Positions 7,937-18,119 are shown, counted from the first letter of the stretch. The stretch: 64,000 nt of DNA from an uncultured Thermanaerothrix sp. (GCF_938028735.1 NZ_CALIMF010000014.1:1-64000); one strand, 5' to 3'. The notes: generated from the sequence alone by a model not told the origin. Numbers and translations: made by a program.

Positions 7937-10420
7937 TCACCTTGGGGAATCCCAAACCACAACTTGATTCTTGCCCCTTTGTTTGGCCTGGTTAAGAGCC
8001 CGATCCGCATATTCCACAAGTTGTTCTAGAGAAGTGTATTCCTTCTCACTGGCAGCTACACCCTGGCTGATGGAAATAGACACTATATTTCCATTAGTTG
8101 AAAGAGGAATTGCCTCAACAGCCCCTCTCAGGCGTTCAGCGATTTGTAGTGCCTGTTCACGCGAGGCCTCGGGAAGCAAAACAATGAATTCATCGCCCCC
8201 GTATCGCCCCACCACATCCATTTGCCGCAACAAACGCAAACAAACTTGTGCAACCTTCTGTAACACCGTATCCCCGACCGGATGGCCATACGTGTCGTTG
8301 ATGGGTTTCAGGTTATCTATATCCAGAAGGATAACCGCAATGGGACGTTGATAACGCCGACTTCGCTCAAATTCCAACCGCGCAACCTCAAAAAAATGGC
8401 GGCGGGTATAAAGACCGGTAAGCGCATCGCGGGTCGCCAAGCGCTGAGCCTGCTCAAAACGTCGCACATTCTGTATGGCCACGCCGGTTTGCCGTCCCAC
8501 AATTTCAGCTAGAATGCGATCTCTCTCCTGAAAAGCGCGCTGCGGTGAGAGTTTGAACAGATTAATGACACCCAGCACTTCCTCTCCCGCAATGAGCGGT
8601 ACTCCCAAATAGGCGTGCACCCCCATTTGCACCCACTCCGCCAACGCTTGAGGATGTTCGGCGTACTCGCGTAACATCAATGAAGATTTCTTCAACAGAA
8701 CCTCCCAAGCCACCCCCTGCCCCTTGATAAGCCGCGTCTGAAATAGAGGGCGCGGTGTATTAAAGGAGTTGGCTACAATTAGCACCTCATCTTCGGAATT
8801 ATACAGGCCCAATGTGCCCATATCGGCGGATACCAGTTGAGTGGTTAACTTCAACACAGATTGCAACATATTTCCCAAATCTGAAGTACTACTGATCAGC
8901 CGGGAGATTTCGTTTAACCGTTGTTCACTAACCAAGGCCTGAGCCACTCCCTCAAATAATCGCGCATTCTGTAACGCACGCCCCGCAGCCTGAGCGTAGG
9001 CAAATGCCCATCCTAAGTGCTCCTCGGTATATGCTAACGGATCATTACACCCCAACGAAAGAAAGCCAACAATTTGATTCTCAAACCGAATGGGGATCCC
9101 CATCCACGATCGTATTCGGGGATTGGACTCCGGTGAAATCCATTCTGCATGGGCAGCGGTGTCTCGGACTAGAAGTGGCTTCCCGTCTTTTAGAATAGGA
9201 TAGAAGAACTCAGTCTTTTCAATTGAGAATACTGGCAAGGGAGGGTTGCGCAAAATTCGTCCGGCTCCTTTACTCGTTTCCCACACTCGTACTATTGTCG
9301 GATAATCCCCTTCTACTAAAATGATGCTGCCCACATCAAATGGAACAATCTCACGCAACAGGTACAGGACTCGATCCAGCGTTACATCCCAATCCATAAT
9401 GGAACCAAGGCTTAGAGAGGCTTCAAATAAAGTCGCAGCCCTCTTGCGAGCCTCCACTTCATTTTGTAGCAAAGCGGAAATGATTTCACTCGCCTCTTGG
9501 CGCAAGAGCACAGCGCCTAAGAGCCCCGCAATCCCTCGCACAAAGTAAATGTCCTCCTCCGACCAGAAACGTTCCTGCTGGCAAACATCCACCTGTAGTA
9601 TTCCCCACCAGGCCCCGCGTACGAAGACCGGTGCTACCAGCAATGAGCGAATACCCAAAGCGCATAGAATCGCACTTTGTCGGGCTGGAAGATCACGTAC
9701 GTGAGCATGCGAAATTTCACCCTCTTTGAGTGATTCTTCCCATAAATCCAACCCGTAAGCCACCAACGACCCGGTTTTCCCCCACCCTCCCCAATCACGC
9801 TCTACATTGATTTCTTGAGTTTGCCAACCATATTGGCGACGCATCAACAAATGCCCCTCTCGAGAGAACAGCGAAAAGAGAGACACGCGGTCGGCCCCTA
9901 GGTCCTCTCCCAGTTGGCTTAGCAAAAGGCAGATGCTTTCCTGTGGAGAATCCAATAAGGCCGGATACAAGTCAACTGAGCGCCCTACTCGTGCAACGAA
10001 GGGATAGGTCGTCTGTGGGGCTTCTAATTCCTGCGCACGCCGAATTTCTAGCAATTGACTAGGAGTTCCTTGCCAAGATAGACTCTGAGAACGAATCTCA
10101 TATGGCATTTCACTTGGGTTTAGACTACATACACTTGCTGGCTGCTCAACCCCGCTGCGGCTTAGGATCCGCAAATGCTTTCCTAGGACACGCCTTGAAG
10201 GCCGGAGATATTGCTCTACCCAGGGTGTAACAAAGACAATTTGCCAATCTGGCTTTACTATTAATACTGGTTTAGACCAACATCCTCCTTGGCTGTATAG
10301 CCATGCTTCTAAATAACTCTGCTCTAAATCCTGAATGACTGTTTTCAGTGGGGTAAGATCTACCGACATTGTCCCCCCCCAATCAAGGCATAAACTGTCT
10401 CCCCGCTGATCATTCTTCAC
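7937..10420 (-). CDS. Diguanylate cyclase with multiple GAF domains
   Basis: A predicted cytoplasmic enzyme of up to 827 residues that makes cyclic di-GMP. After an N-terminal PAS-like stretch come about three GAF sensor domains (roughly residues 160-310, 335-490 and 505-655), then a GGDEF domain (about 680-825). The active site RYGGDEF is intact and RQMD lies exactly five residues before GGDEF, the position of the inhibitory I-site, so product feedback is expected. The GTG at 10420 overlaps the response regulator gene by 11 nt; an ATG at 10369 behind a run of eight G is a plausible alternative start. It is the last gene of the kinase-regulator operon, suggesting the two-component pair controls its synthesis. 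Confidence 0.93.
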   Translation of the reverse strand: MKNDQRGDSLCLDWGGTMSVDLTPLKTVIQDLEQSYLEAWLYSQGGCWSKPVLIVKPDWQIVFVTPWVEQYLRPSRRVLGKHLRILSRSGVEQPASVCSLNPSEMPYEIRSQSLSWQGTPSQLLEIRRAQELEAPQTTYPFVARVGRSVDLYPALLDSPQESICLLLSQLGEDLGADRVSLFSLFSREGHLLMRRQYGWQTQEINVERDWGGWGKTGSLVAYGLDLWEESLKEGEISHAHVRDLPARQSAILCALGIRSLLVAPVFVRGAWWGILQVDVCQQERFWSEEDIYFVRGIAGLLGAVLLRQEASEIISALLQNEVEARKRAATLFEASLSLGSIMDWDVTLDRVLYLLREIVPFDVGSIILVEGDYPTIVRVWETSKGAGRILRNPPLPVFSIEKTEFFYPILKDGKPLLVRDTAAHAEWISPESNPRIRSWMGIPIRFENQIVGFLSLGCNDPLAYTEEHLGWAFAYAQAAGRALQNARLFEGVAQALVSEQRLNEISRLISSTSDLGNMLQSVLKLTTQLVSADMGTLGLYNSEDEVLIVANSFNTPRPLFQTRLIKGQGVAWEVLLKKSSLMLREYAEHPQALAEWVQMGVHAYLGVPLIAGEEVLGVINLFKLSPQRAFQERDRILAEIVGRQTGVAIQNVRRFEQAQRLATRDALTGLYTRRHFFEVARLEFERSRRYQRPIAVILLDIDNLKPINDTYGHPVGDTVLQKVAQVCLRLLRQMDVVGRYGGDEFIVLLPEASREQALQIAERLRGAVEAIPLSTNGNIVSISISQGVAASEKEYTSLEQLVEYADRALNQAKQRGKNQVVVWDSPR

Positions 10421-11108
10421 CTGGCTGCGAGAACCAGTACCCTACTCCCCATTTGTTGCGTATATATTGTGGACGACCGGGATCATCTTCGATTTTCTCG
10501 CGTAAGTAGCGAATGTAGAGAGAAAGAGTGGGTATTGCATCCACATACCCTTCCCCCCAGACTTTACGCAATAGCTCCTCATGAGTCAATACCTTTCCGC
10601 GTTCCCGCACCAGACAGGCCAATAAACGAAACTCTGTAGGCGTTAACCGAACGGGTTGTCCACCACGATAAACAACCTGCGTATTCAAATCGATTCGCAA
10701 ATGTCCATCATCAAAAACCTCGGTGAGTTGTGAGCGTTCTTTGCGCCCGCTCCGCTTAAGCAAAGCCCGAACCCGAGCTTCTAACTCACGCAGGCTAAAA
10801 GGCTTACGCATGTAATCATCAGCCCCTGCATCAAACCCGCGCAAAACATCCGTATCCCGACTCTTGGCGGTCAAGAATAAAATCGGCACATCTGTTAAGG
10901 ATCGGAGGCGCCGACAAACCTCATATCCGTCAACCCGGGGCATCATAATATCTAGGATAACAAGGTCGGGGTGAATCTCGTATGCCAGACGCAGGGCTTC
11001 TTCCCCATCCTTGGCACAGTAAACAGAAAACCCTTTCCGCTCCAAGTTAAGTTGTACTAATTCGTTGAGGGTTGGATCATCATCAACCACAAGTATCTTA
11101 GGGCTCAA
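10410..11108 (-). CDS. Two-component response regulator, OmpR/PhoB family
   Basis: A 232-residue transcriptional regulator. The receiver domain (1-120) has the acidic triad DDD at 9-11, phospho-acceptor Asp53 in LVILDIMMP, Thr80 and Lys102 in RKPF. A winged-helix DNA-binding domain (about 135-230) follows, with RLTPTEFRLLACL and LYIRYLREKIEDD. It overlaps the sensor kinase by 11 nt and the GGDEF gene by 11 nt, so it is almost certainly the kinase's partner. Its targets are not visible; self-regulation of the operon would be usual. Confidence 0.95.
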   Translation of the reverse strand: MSPKILVVDDDPTLNELVQLNLERKGFSVYCAKDGEEALRLAYEIHPDLVILDIMMPRVDGYEVCRRLRSLTDVPILFLTAKSRDTDVLRGFDAGADDYMRKPFSLRELEARVRALLKRSGRKERSQLTEVFDDGHLRIDLNTQVVYRGGQPVRLTPTEFRLLACLVRERGKVLTHEELLRKVWGEGYVDAIPTLSLYIRYLREKIEDDPGRPQYIRNKWGVGYWFSQPGEE

Positions 11109-13539
11109 GGTTCATCTCCTCGGCAATTGGAAGGGTAAAAGCAAAACAACTTCCTTTGCCAGGCTCGCTCTCTACCCATATTTTACCTCGCATCGCTTCG
11201 ACAAGCATCTTGGCCACATATAAACCCACTCCATGGCCGTAAACCGTTTGGGCATCTCCCCCATTAACTCGGTAAAACCGATCAAATAAATAGGGTTGGT
11301 ACTCCGCCGCGATTCCCGGGCCTTGATCTATGACACAAATTTGTGCCAACTTTGTGTCTATACGCTTGAGCACAACTCGGATTGGGGTTCCTTCCGGGGT
11401 GTACTTAATCGCATTTTCTAAAAGATTATTCAAAACCGAGTAAAAGGCTTGCTCGTCTGCCAGTGCCCAAACGGGTGCCGAATCACCTTCTATGGAAAAT
11501 TCCCGCTCCGGTGTGATCAGCCGCCAATGAGTAACAATCTCCGAGATAAGATACTCTACGGGGATAGGGCGTAACTCGACCTTGTACCCTTGGGCTTCCA
11601 TAGCATACACATCTAAAATGTAGTCTAAAAAGTCGGCAAGGCGATCACTTTCAGAGATCAGAAGACTTAGATATTTTTCATAACCCCCAAAACCGTTTTC
11701 AGCCTGCACACTCGAAAGGATGAGTTCTGCAACCGATCGAATCTTTGTTAACGGGGTGCGCATTTCGTGGGAGAGCGCAGAAATGAGATCATTTTGCAAT
11801 CGGGTCAACATTTCACGCTCAGTAATATCCCGCATTAATAGAACCACGATGCGTTCCTCAGCCTGGATTAACGGTGCCAGACTCAAGGAGACTACTCGCC
11901 GCCCACCACTCTGGTGGCGCAATGGTACATTTTCCAAAAATATAGGATGGCGCTCGGTCAAGACATGCTGAAGCGCATTCGAAACACGTCTTTCAAAGTC
12001 TTCGCCATCAACGATCGTGTAGATAGATTGCCCCACAAGAGCAGTTGACTCCCATCCGGTCTGAGCACTAGCAGCTGGATTTACTGATAAAATACCTCCA
12101 TGTTCATCCACTGTAATTAACCCTTCTGTCATCCCATTAACAATTAGGCTCAAGCGGTGTTTCTCCTTTTCGATAGTCCGGAACAGTTGTGCATTTTCCA
12201 AAGAAGTCGCAGCGTGATCGGCAAGAAGCAATACCACCCATCGGGCAGTTTGATCGAAGGGCTTCTCATCATCTGATTCAAGCACGATAATTCCCCAGAA
12301 AGTCTTCCCCCTGCGAATCGGAATCACTAACTGAGCCTTAGAACTGGGGAAGAAATATAGAGGTTGAGACGATTTTGCCTGCTGCCTGGTTTGACGATGG
12401 AGAGAATACATCGCACGAACCCGCCTCAAACGCTCAGTTTCCCCCAATGATCGACGAGATTCTTCCAATTGAGAAAAAACGTCCCCATCCTCAAGCAGAA
12501 TAAGCCCAGCTTTGGCCTGACTCAATGTCATTGCTATCTCAAGTGTAATATCCACAATAGCCTGAGGATCCAGAAGCTCGTTTAACTGCTGCGAGGCTTT
12601 CTGGATGATCCCAAGTTGGCGCACCCGTTGCTCCAACGCTTGGTCGGTAATGGTATGCCAACCGGCCTGTTCTAAGGCTTGCTCTCCTAAGTCGATCAAA
12701 GCTTGCAGACGAATAATATCCCTCTGATCAAAATAGCCTTGCTCCTTGTTTAGCATAATCAAAAACCCCAATAACTCGCCATCGGAGCGCGTTAGCGGAA
12801 TGCTCAATATGGAATTAATGTTAAGGATTTCCTCTTCTGCAATTTCCAGGAACCCCTGCAAACCGCCTAAATTGTTCAAGTAAACTGGGTGTGGTCGCTC
12901 CAGTAACCACTCCGCTAAAGAATTGGGATACAGAGTCAACGATAACGGTTCACGTTTCCAGTAGCCGCTTTCAGGGAAGCCCATAATTTCCCATTCCTGG
13001 CTTACCGGATTTCGGATTAGAAATCCTCCTCCAGCAACAGGAACCTGTCGCCGAGCATATTGAAAAATTAAAATTAACACATCTTGCAAGTTTAGCGTCC
13101 GCCCCATCAGTCTCATGCTGGCTTCAAGAGTTGTTTGCAATTCACCGCGCCCTCGAAGCCCTTCCGCCAAATCACCCACTACAAGCGCCAAAATCGTCAT
13201 GGCAAGAGTGACACCTGTCAATTCCACAGCCGGTATTAGGCTAGGCGCCATTTGATAGCGTACAAGGGGACGCACCACAAAGGCGGTATCAAAGAAGAGG
13301 GCTATAAACAGAGCCGGTAAGGTGCCATAAAAGAAAGCCGCCATGATCACCGGCAAGAGAGCCAAATAAAGCAAAGCGCTTTGATTGGCACTACCCAGAA
13401 CCACCTCCCCACGAATCAGCATCACCATCACAACACAAATCAACAGCAGGGTAATCCCTTTCCCCCAATGCCCCTGTATTGAATCTAGTCTCAACGGATC
13501 CCAGGAAATAATCTTGCGTTTCAAGCCAACAACACCCAC
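11098..13539 (-). CDS. Membrane sensor histidine kinase with GAF, GAF and PAS domains
   Basis: An 813-residue kinase. Four N-terminal membrane helices (about residues 28-122) resemble the short membrane module of KdpD-type kinases, with almost no outside loop. Two GAF domains (about 130-285 and 310-460) and a PAS domain (about 468-580) follow. The HisKA motif is ALSHEMRTPLTK, and the ATPase shows the N-box NNLLENAIKYTPEG, DQGPGIA and GHGVGLYVAK. The GTG start at 13539 overlaps the end of the upstream membrane-protein gene by 19 nt. No periplasmic sensor domain is present, so the signal is likely intramembrane or cytoplasmic. Confidence 0.93.
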   Translation of the reverse strand: MGVVGLKRKIISWDPLRLDSIQGHWGKGITLLLICVVMVMLIRGEVVLGSANQSALLYLALLPVIMAAFFYGTLPALFIALFFDTAFVVRPLVRYQMAPSLIPAVELTGVTLAMTILALVVGDLAEGLRGRGELQTTLEASMRLMGRTLNLQDVLILIFQYARRQVPVAGGGFLIRNPVSQEWEIMGFPESGYWKREPLSLTLYPNSLAEWLLERPHPVYLNNLGGLQGFLEIAEEEILNINSILSIPLTRSDGELLGFLIMLNKEQGYFDQRDIIRLQALIDLGEQALEQAGWHTITDQALEQRVRQLGIIQKASQQLNELLDPQAIVDITLEIAMTLSQAKAGLILLEDGDVFSQLEESRRSLGETERLRRVRAMYSLHRQTRQQAKSSQPLYFFPSSKAQLVIPIRRGKTFWGIIVLESDDEKPFDQTARWVVLLLADHAATSLENAQLFRTIEKEKHRLSLIVNGMTEGLITVDEHGGILSVNPAASAQTGWESTALVGQSIYTIVDGEDFERRVSNALQHVLTERHPIFLENVPLRHQSGGRRVVSLSLAPLIQAEERIVVLLMRDITEREMLTRLQNDLISALSHEMRTPLTKIRSVAELILSSVQAENGFGGYEKYLSLLISESDRLADFLDYILDVYAMEAQGYKVELRPIPVEYLISEIVTHWRLITPEREFSIEGDSAPVWALADEQAFYSVLNNLLENAIKYTPEGTPIRVVLKRIDTKLAQICVIDQGPGIAAEYQPYLFDRFYRVNGGDAQTVYGHGVGLYVAKMLVEAMRGKIWVESEPGKGSCFAFTLPIAEEMNLEP

Positions 13540-14426
13540 CCTGCCAATAGACTAAATCCGAGATTAGAGGCCATCCCAAAGATTAAGGACTGGTCACGCA
13601 AACGTACATAGGCATTCAAAAAGGCCAAAACCATGCGATATCCTAGGAACACAGCCGCGACAGGCCCAGACCAAAGCACTAATGCAAGAGGAAGCCAGAC
13701 AAAAAGACTCAGACCGACACTAAAAACTAAACTGTTCCTTTCCGATAAACTTAATCCATTTTTGAGCAATATGATACCTCGGCCTCTTAGGGCAAGTTCT
13801 TCAATCGGCGCCAAAAGGGTCCCCGCTACACTGCTCCACCATACGAGCCGCCACAGACTCAAACGGTCTGGTTCTAAAAAACCACCCACAGGAAGGAATC
13901 CAAGCACATAAATCAAATGTGCCCCAAGTGCCAGCCCCATCAACCCTCCTTCAACAACATAAACAAGCCACAAGCGCCTTTGGAATCCTAATGCGCGAAG
14001 GTTCAAAGGTGCCCCCCACCCCGCACGAATAAGTAACACCACCAGGATTATAGGCATAAGCCCAATCCCCAGGAAACGCCAATCTGGTGAAATCGGGGAG
14101 TCCCATCGAGGAAAACTAAACCCCGCCGCAACAGTCAAAAGCATAGCAATCAAGAACACCAGCGCAGAAAGCAATTGCGCATTAGAATTTTCTTCCCCAA
14201 TCAAATCTTCTAGTCCAAAAAATAAAAGATAAGGGGAAAAGATCAGAACTCCCCCCACAATCTTCCATTGCAGTTCTATATTTATTACCCACAGAAAAAG
14301 CCCCAGGAAAGCTGTTAGTCCAATAGCCCCCAGTAAGGCGCGCAATTTCCGCCAGGCGACCCGACGTTGTAACTCACGCGCTTCCTCCCACTTTGGGTTG
14401 ACCTTTAAGAATAGTGCGTTGATCAC
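13521..14426 (-). CDS. Multi-pass membrane protein, possibly CPBP (Abi) type
   Basis: A 301-residue protein with about eight hydrophobic segments. The only recognisable motif is APIEELALRGRG, which fits the EExxxR signature of the CPBP intramembrane protease-like family; the later His motif of that family is not evident. It is the first gene of the signalling operon (19-nt overlap with the kinase) and could sense or transmit a membrane signal to it, but this is inference. The GTG start at 14426 lacks a clear ribosome site; no ATG is available nearby. Confidence 0.55.
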   Translation of the reverse strand: MINALFLKVNPKWEEARELQRRVAWRKLRALLGAIGLTAFLGLFLWVINIELQWKIVGGVLIFSPYLLFFGLEDLIGEENSNAQLLSALVFLIAMLLTVAAGFSFPRWDSPISPDWRFLGIGLMPIILVVLLIRAGWGAPLNLRALGFQRRLWLVYVVEGGLMGLALGAHLIYVLGFLPVGGFLEPDRLSLWRLVWWSSVAGTLLAPIEELALRGRGIILLKNGLSLSERNSLVFSVGLSLFVWLPLALVLWSGPVAAVFLGYRMVLAFLNAYVRLRDQSLIFGMASNLGFSLLAGWVLLA

Positions 14427-14557
14427 TAAAAAACCTACACTTTCCCCTCACCAGCGATCCCATCTACGATAACCAGACGTTTAAGGTGGAATTTGATCGT
14501 TTACTAATTCTATTTCCATCAATGAAATTATACCCCAGAGTGAGAATATAAAACGAC

Positions 14558-14637
14558 TTTGCACTTTGGCATAGACGGAATAGAATATAAACGTGTTATC
14601 AGTTATTAGTGGGCTCAGGGAGACAAAGGAGTCTCCC
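14558..14637 (+). promoter_or_regulatory. Promoter and 5' hairpin of the HD-GYP gene
   Basis: TTTGCA (14558-14563), a 17-nt spacer and TAGAAT (14581-14586) form a moderate promoter. In the transcript, GGGAGAC (14618-14624) and GTCTCCC (14631-14637) make a 7-bp hairpin whose loop displays AAAGGA, a ribosome-site-like sequence. It lies 28 nt before the ATG at 14666. The 181 nt between the two divergent genes (14427-14608) otherwise show nothing I can assign. Confidence 0.45.
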
Positions 14638-14665
14638 TAAATATCTAATTTTGAGCGAGCTCATC

Positions 14666-16996
14666 ATGGCACTCTCCAACCCCAATCTAGAGGCAATTCT
14701 ACAAGTTCTGCCAGTGGCCGCCTCTGTCGAGGATCAAAATGGGAATATTTTGGCATGGAATGCAGATGCAGCCAAACTATTTGGGTGGTCAGCCCAAGAA
14801 GTTCTACATCGGCCAGGACCTTATTGGCCGGATGAGGCATGGACTTTCCGTCAGAATCTGTGGAAAAAAACAACCGCATCCCCACATGAGTTCGAGATTG
14901 ATCTGAAAAACTGTAACGGTGACATAGTACACACTCGCCTACGCGCCGCGTTACTGACCCTATCTGCCCAAGAACAGGTGCTTTTATTAACATTTCGCAG
15001 TGGTCCAGAAAGCCCCGCACTAACTGAAACCCTCGTGAAAAGCCAGGCCACTTTGAGCACCCTTTTAGCCAACCTGCCAGGCGCTGCTTATCGTTGCCGC
15101 AACGATCCTCAGTGGAAGATGGAATTCATCAGCCAGGGGTGCTACACGCTTACTGGCTATCCACCAGAAGACTTTATCAACAATCGCAAGCGCTCATTTG
15201 CCGACATTATCCTGCCCGAAGATCGCCAGCAAGTTTGGGAACAAGTCCAGGAAGCGGTTGAAGAACATCGTCCCTATCAATTGGTTTACCGTATCCGAAA
15301 CGCTGACGGGCGCGTGCGGTGGGTATGGGAACAGGGAAGAGGTATTTTTGACGCCAGTGGGCGTCTCCAGGCCCTTGAGGGTTATATCAGTGATATTACC
15401 GATCTTAAGCAACGAGAAGAGGAACTTGAGGTCATTACCAACCTAAGCCATGCCTTGCGCAGTGCTCGGTCTCGTCACGAGGTTTATCCAATCATACTGG
15501 CTCGTCTAAATCGTCACTTGAATGCCGAAGGGGTTATTCTAGTGAGTTATGACCCAGCCAATAAAGAAATAATCTACGAAAAGGGCCTGGGATGCTTTGA
15601 GGACCTTGCCGGGAAACACACCTCTTCCGAACGCGGAATTCTTGGCTGGGTTATTGCGAATGCACAAGTTCATCTGGTGGACCAAGTAACCCCTGATCTT
15701 GATCCCGATCTGGTGTTTTCTCCAACTGTTCAATCTTTGCTTGCCGTTCCTCTTATTGATCACGAACAAACACTCGGAGCATTAGCAGTAGCACGAAGTC
15801 ACTCGTTTTCTCTCAATGAAGTTCGCTTAGTCACTGCCATTGCAGATATTGCTGCGGTGACACTAAGACGGGTCATTCTCGCCGAACAGACGGAAAAACG
15901 CCTTAATCAGATGACTGCTCTTCGTACCATCGAAACGGCCATTAACGCCAACCTCGATCTACGATTCACTCTGAACATTCTATTGGACCAAGTCATTCAT
16001 CGGCTCAACGTGGATGCCGTTGATATCTGGATATATCATGAACAGAGTGGTCGACTGAGCTACAGCGGGGGCTACGGCTTTCGTGGACTTAACATTCGCA
16101 CCACACCCCTTCAGTTAGAGTACTCTCTACCAGGGATAGTAGCCCGAAGAGGTACCCCTCTCTTTATCCCCGATTTGCGCGAAAGTGAGACCCCCACTCA
16201 TCATTCAGTCCCTCTTGAAGAAGAGGGTTTTATTGCTTATTACGGGCTCCCACTCATCTCTCGTGGTCGCCTGCATGGCGTCCTGGAATTATTCCACCGC
16301 AAGCCCTTATCTCTCGACAGCGACCAGAAAGAGTTTCTTGAATCATTGGTATCCACTACTGCAATTGCAATTGACAATGCCCGCTTAATCGAGGATCTAA
16401 AACGGAGTAATATAGAACTCATCCAAGCCTATGACGAAACCATATTGGGCTGGTCTCTAGCCCTCGAAATGCGTGATTCTAGCACCGAGAATCACACTCG
16501 ACGGGTCGCAGAAATGACTGTGCGTTTGGCTCAAGCCATGGGAATTTCAGGGGAGGATTTGGTGCAAATCCGTCGTGGAGCCATTCTACATGATATTGGA
16601 AAAATGGCAATTCCTGATCATATTCTACGCAAAACGGGTTCGCTTACCGAAGAGGAAGCGGCTATCATGCGCCTGCATCCCCTATTTGCTCGCCAAATGC
16701 TCGAATCCATCGCCTTCCTGCGTCCTGCCTTGGCCATCCCCACTTACCATCACGAGCGTTGGGACGGAACCGGATACCCCTTTGGTCTTAAGGGTGAAGA
16801 AATCCCTCTTCCCGCACGCATTTTCGCAATTGTGGATGTGTGGGACGCTCTGCGCCATGACCGCCCCTACCGAGCCGCTTGGCCAGAGGAAAAAGTACGC
16901 GCTTACCTACAAGAAGAATCAGGCGGGCACTTTGATCCACAAGTGGTCGAACACTTCCTTCGCTTGCTAGATAGCTTGGAAGGCGAGGAGATTTAA
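14666..16996 (+). CDS. Cyclic di-GMP phosphodiesterase, PAS-PAS-GAF-GAF-HD-GYP
   Basis: A 776-residue cytoplasmic enzyme predicted to break down cyclic di-GMP. The order is PAS (about 10-110), PAS with PAC (about 125-250), two GAF domains (about 265-395 and 410-560) and an HD-GYP domain (about 590-770). The catalytic signature is intact: ILHDIGKMAIPD for the HD part, then HHERWDGTGYP and IVDVWDALRHDRPYR. A GTG 19 codons upstream (14609) also opens the frame but would translate through a hairpin; the ATG at 14666 begins the PAS domain cleanly. It is divergent from the operon holding the cyclase, so synthesis and breakdown of the messenger are encoded side by side. Confidence 0.92.
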   Translation: MALSNPNLEAILQVLPVAASVEDQNGNILAWNADAAKLFGWSAQEVLHRPGPYWPDEAWTFRQNLWKKTTASPHEFEIDLKNCNGDIVHTRLRAALLTLSAQEQVLLLTFRSGPESPALTETLVKSQATLSTLLANLPGAAYRCRNDPQWKMEFISQGCYTLTGYPPEDFINNRKRSFADIILPEDRQQVWEQVQEAVEEHRPYQLVYRIRNADGRVRWVWEQGRGIFDASGRLQALEGYISDITDLKQREEELEVITNLSHALRSARSRHEVYPIILARLNRHLNAEGVILVSYDPANKEIIYEKGLGCFEDLAGKHTSSERGILGWVIANAQVHLVDQVTPDLDPDLVFSPTVQSLLAVPLIDHEQTLGALAVARSHSFSLNEVRLVTAIADIAAVTLRRVILAEQTEKRLNQMTALRTIETAINANLDLRFTLNILLDQVIHRLNVDAVDIWIYHEQSGRLSYSGGYGFRGLNIRTTPLQLEYSLPGIVARRGTPLFIPDLRESETPTHHSVPLEEEGFIAYYGLPLISRGRLHGVLELFHRKPLSLDSDQKEFLESLVSTTAIAIDNARLIEDLKRSNIELIQAYDETILGWSLALEMRDSSTENHTRRVAEMTVRLAQAMGISGEDLVQIRRGAILHDIGKMAIPDHILRKTGSLTEEEAAIMRLHPLFARQMLESIAFLRPALAIPTYHHERWDGTGYPFGLKGEEIPLPARIFAIVDVWDALRHDRPYRAAWPEEKVRAYLQEESGGHFDPQVVEHFLRLLDSLEGEEI

Positions 16997-17928
16997 TTTT
17001 TGTTGGACTTAAGTCCCTCTGCCAACTCTGGCAGGAATAAAGCCCCCGGAAGGCTAGCCAGCATGTAGAGTAACCGCATGAGGGCTGCCAAAACCATCCC
17101 TGCCTGGGGCTCTACTCCCCCAAAGTGAGTGTACAGATACGCAATTGAAAACTCTTGAACACCTAAGCCATTTATAGAAATCGGGATCAATGTAATAAAA
17201 TAGGCAAGGCTCCATAAAGCCCCTACTTGGAGCAACGAGATGGACTGCCCCATGCTGGTTAGGAGTACCCAGGCCGCCAGAAAGGTACACCCCATATGTC
17301 CATATGTAGCCAGAAGGGCCAGAGCAATTCCTCGCGGGTGCTTCAGCCAGACCCCAATGGTATCAAACACCCCCTTTAGCAATCGAAAACCGCGATGGAA
17401 GACTTCTGAAAAAGAGGTGAGCAACATACCCCCTAACCATTGAGCGGATAATAAATGCGCCATCCCAGACCATATCATGGGAATTCCCCAAGGCAATAAC
17501 GTTGCCATCCCAACTGAACCAACAACTCGATCCATTACCAACGAAGCCACCCCTGCGCTGGCGCTTAACTCATGCCGTAGCACGCCTACCAATCGCACGG
17601 CGTCTCCTCCTACGGTGGTAGGTAAAAAATTGGAAGCAAACAATCCCATAAAAACGAGGCGCAACGCCCGCCTTAAACCCATCCTAACACCTGCCGAACG
17701 GAGAAGGGCTAACCAACGAAGGGTCACCATGAATCGTGAAAGCAAAGTAAGCCCAAAAGCCAGTGCAAAAACGGCAAATGGCACTGTTTGAAGGGTTTGA
17801 ATAAATTCATCCACCCCGTAAGAGAAAAGCAGATAAACGGTTAACCCCAGCCCAAGCAGAGTGCCCGCTACTCGCCAAGGTGAAAACCGTTTGGTAGAGC
17901 TTTTTTTAGAAAAACCCGGTTCTATCAT
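16993..17928 (-). CDS. Flippase-like membrane protein (LPG synthase TM / UPF0104 family)
   Basis: A 311-residue protein with about eight membrane helices. It has the family features FLPTTVGGDAVRLVGVL (conserved phosphate/lipid loop) in the middle and INGLGVQEFSIAYLY near the end. Members resemble the membrane half of lysyl-phosphatidylglycerol synthase and are usually called flippase-like or dolichol-phosphate-mannose-associated. The soluble aminoacyl-transfer domain is absent, so lipid lysylation is not expected. Its end overlaps the convergent HD-GYP gene by 4 nt. The exact substrate is unknown. Confidence 0.8.
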   Translation of the reverse strand: MIEPGFSKKSSTKRFSPWRVAGTLLGLGLTVYLLFSYGVDEFIQTLQTVPFAVFALAFGLTLLSRFMVTLRWLALLRSAGVRMGLRRALRLVFMGLFASNFLPTTVGGDAVRLVGVLRHELSASAGVASLVMDRVVGSVGMATLLPWGIPMIWSGMAHLLSAQWLGGMLLTSFSEVFHRGFRLLKGVFDTIGVWLKHPRGIALALLATYGHMGCTFLAAWVLLTSMGQSISLLQVGALWSLAYFITLIPISINGLGVQEFSIAYLYTHFGGVEPQAGMVLAALMRLLYMLASLPGALFLPELAEGLKSNKN

Positions 17929-18119
17929 GGGCGACTGAATTTTATGCGCAAATTTTTCTCCTGACCAGAGACCAAAATAGCGCCAGGCCTTTCTTCCCTA
18001 TTTCATCTCATCCCCGCCCACCCCACCCCACACCTACCCCAACCAACTCAACCGGAGTATAATCCGTGCGTGCACCAGCGCCCATGCTGGCAATTGTTGC
18101 GAATCGGAGGCCAATGCGC

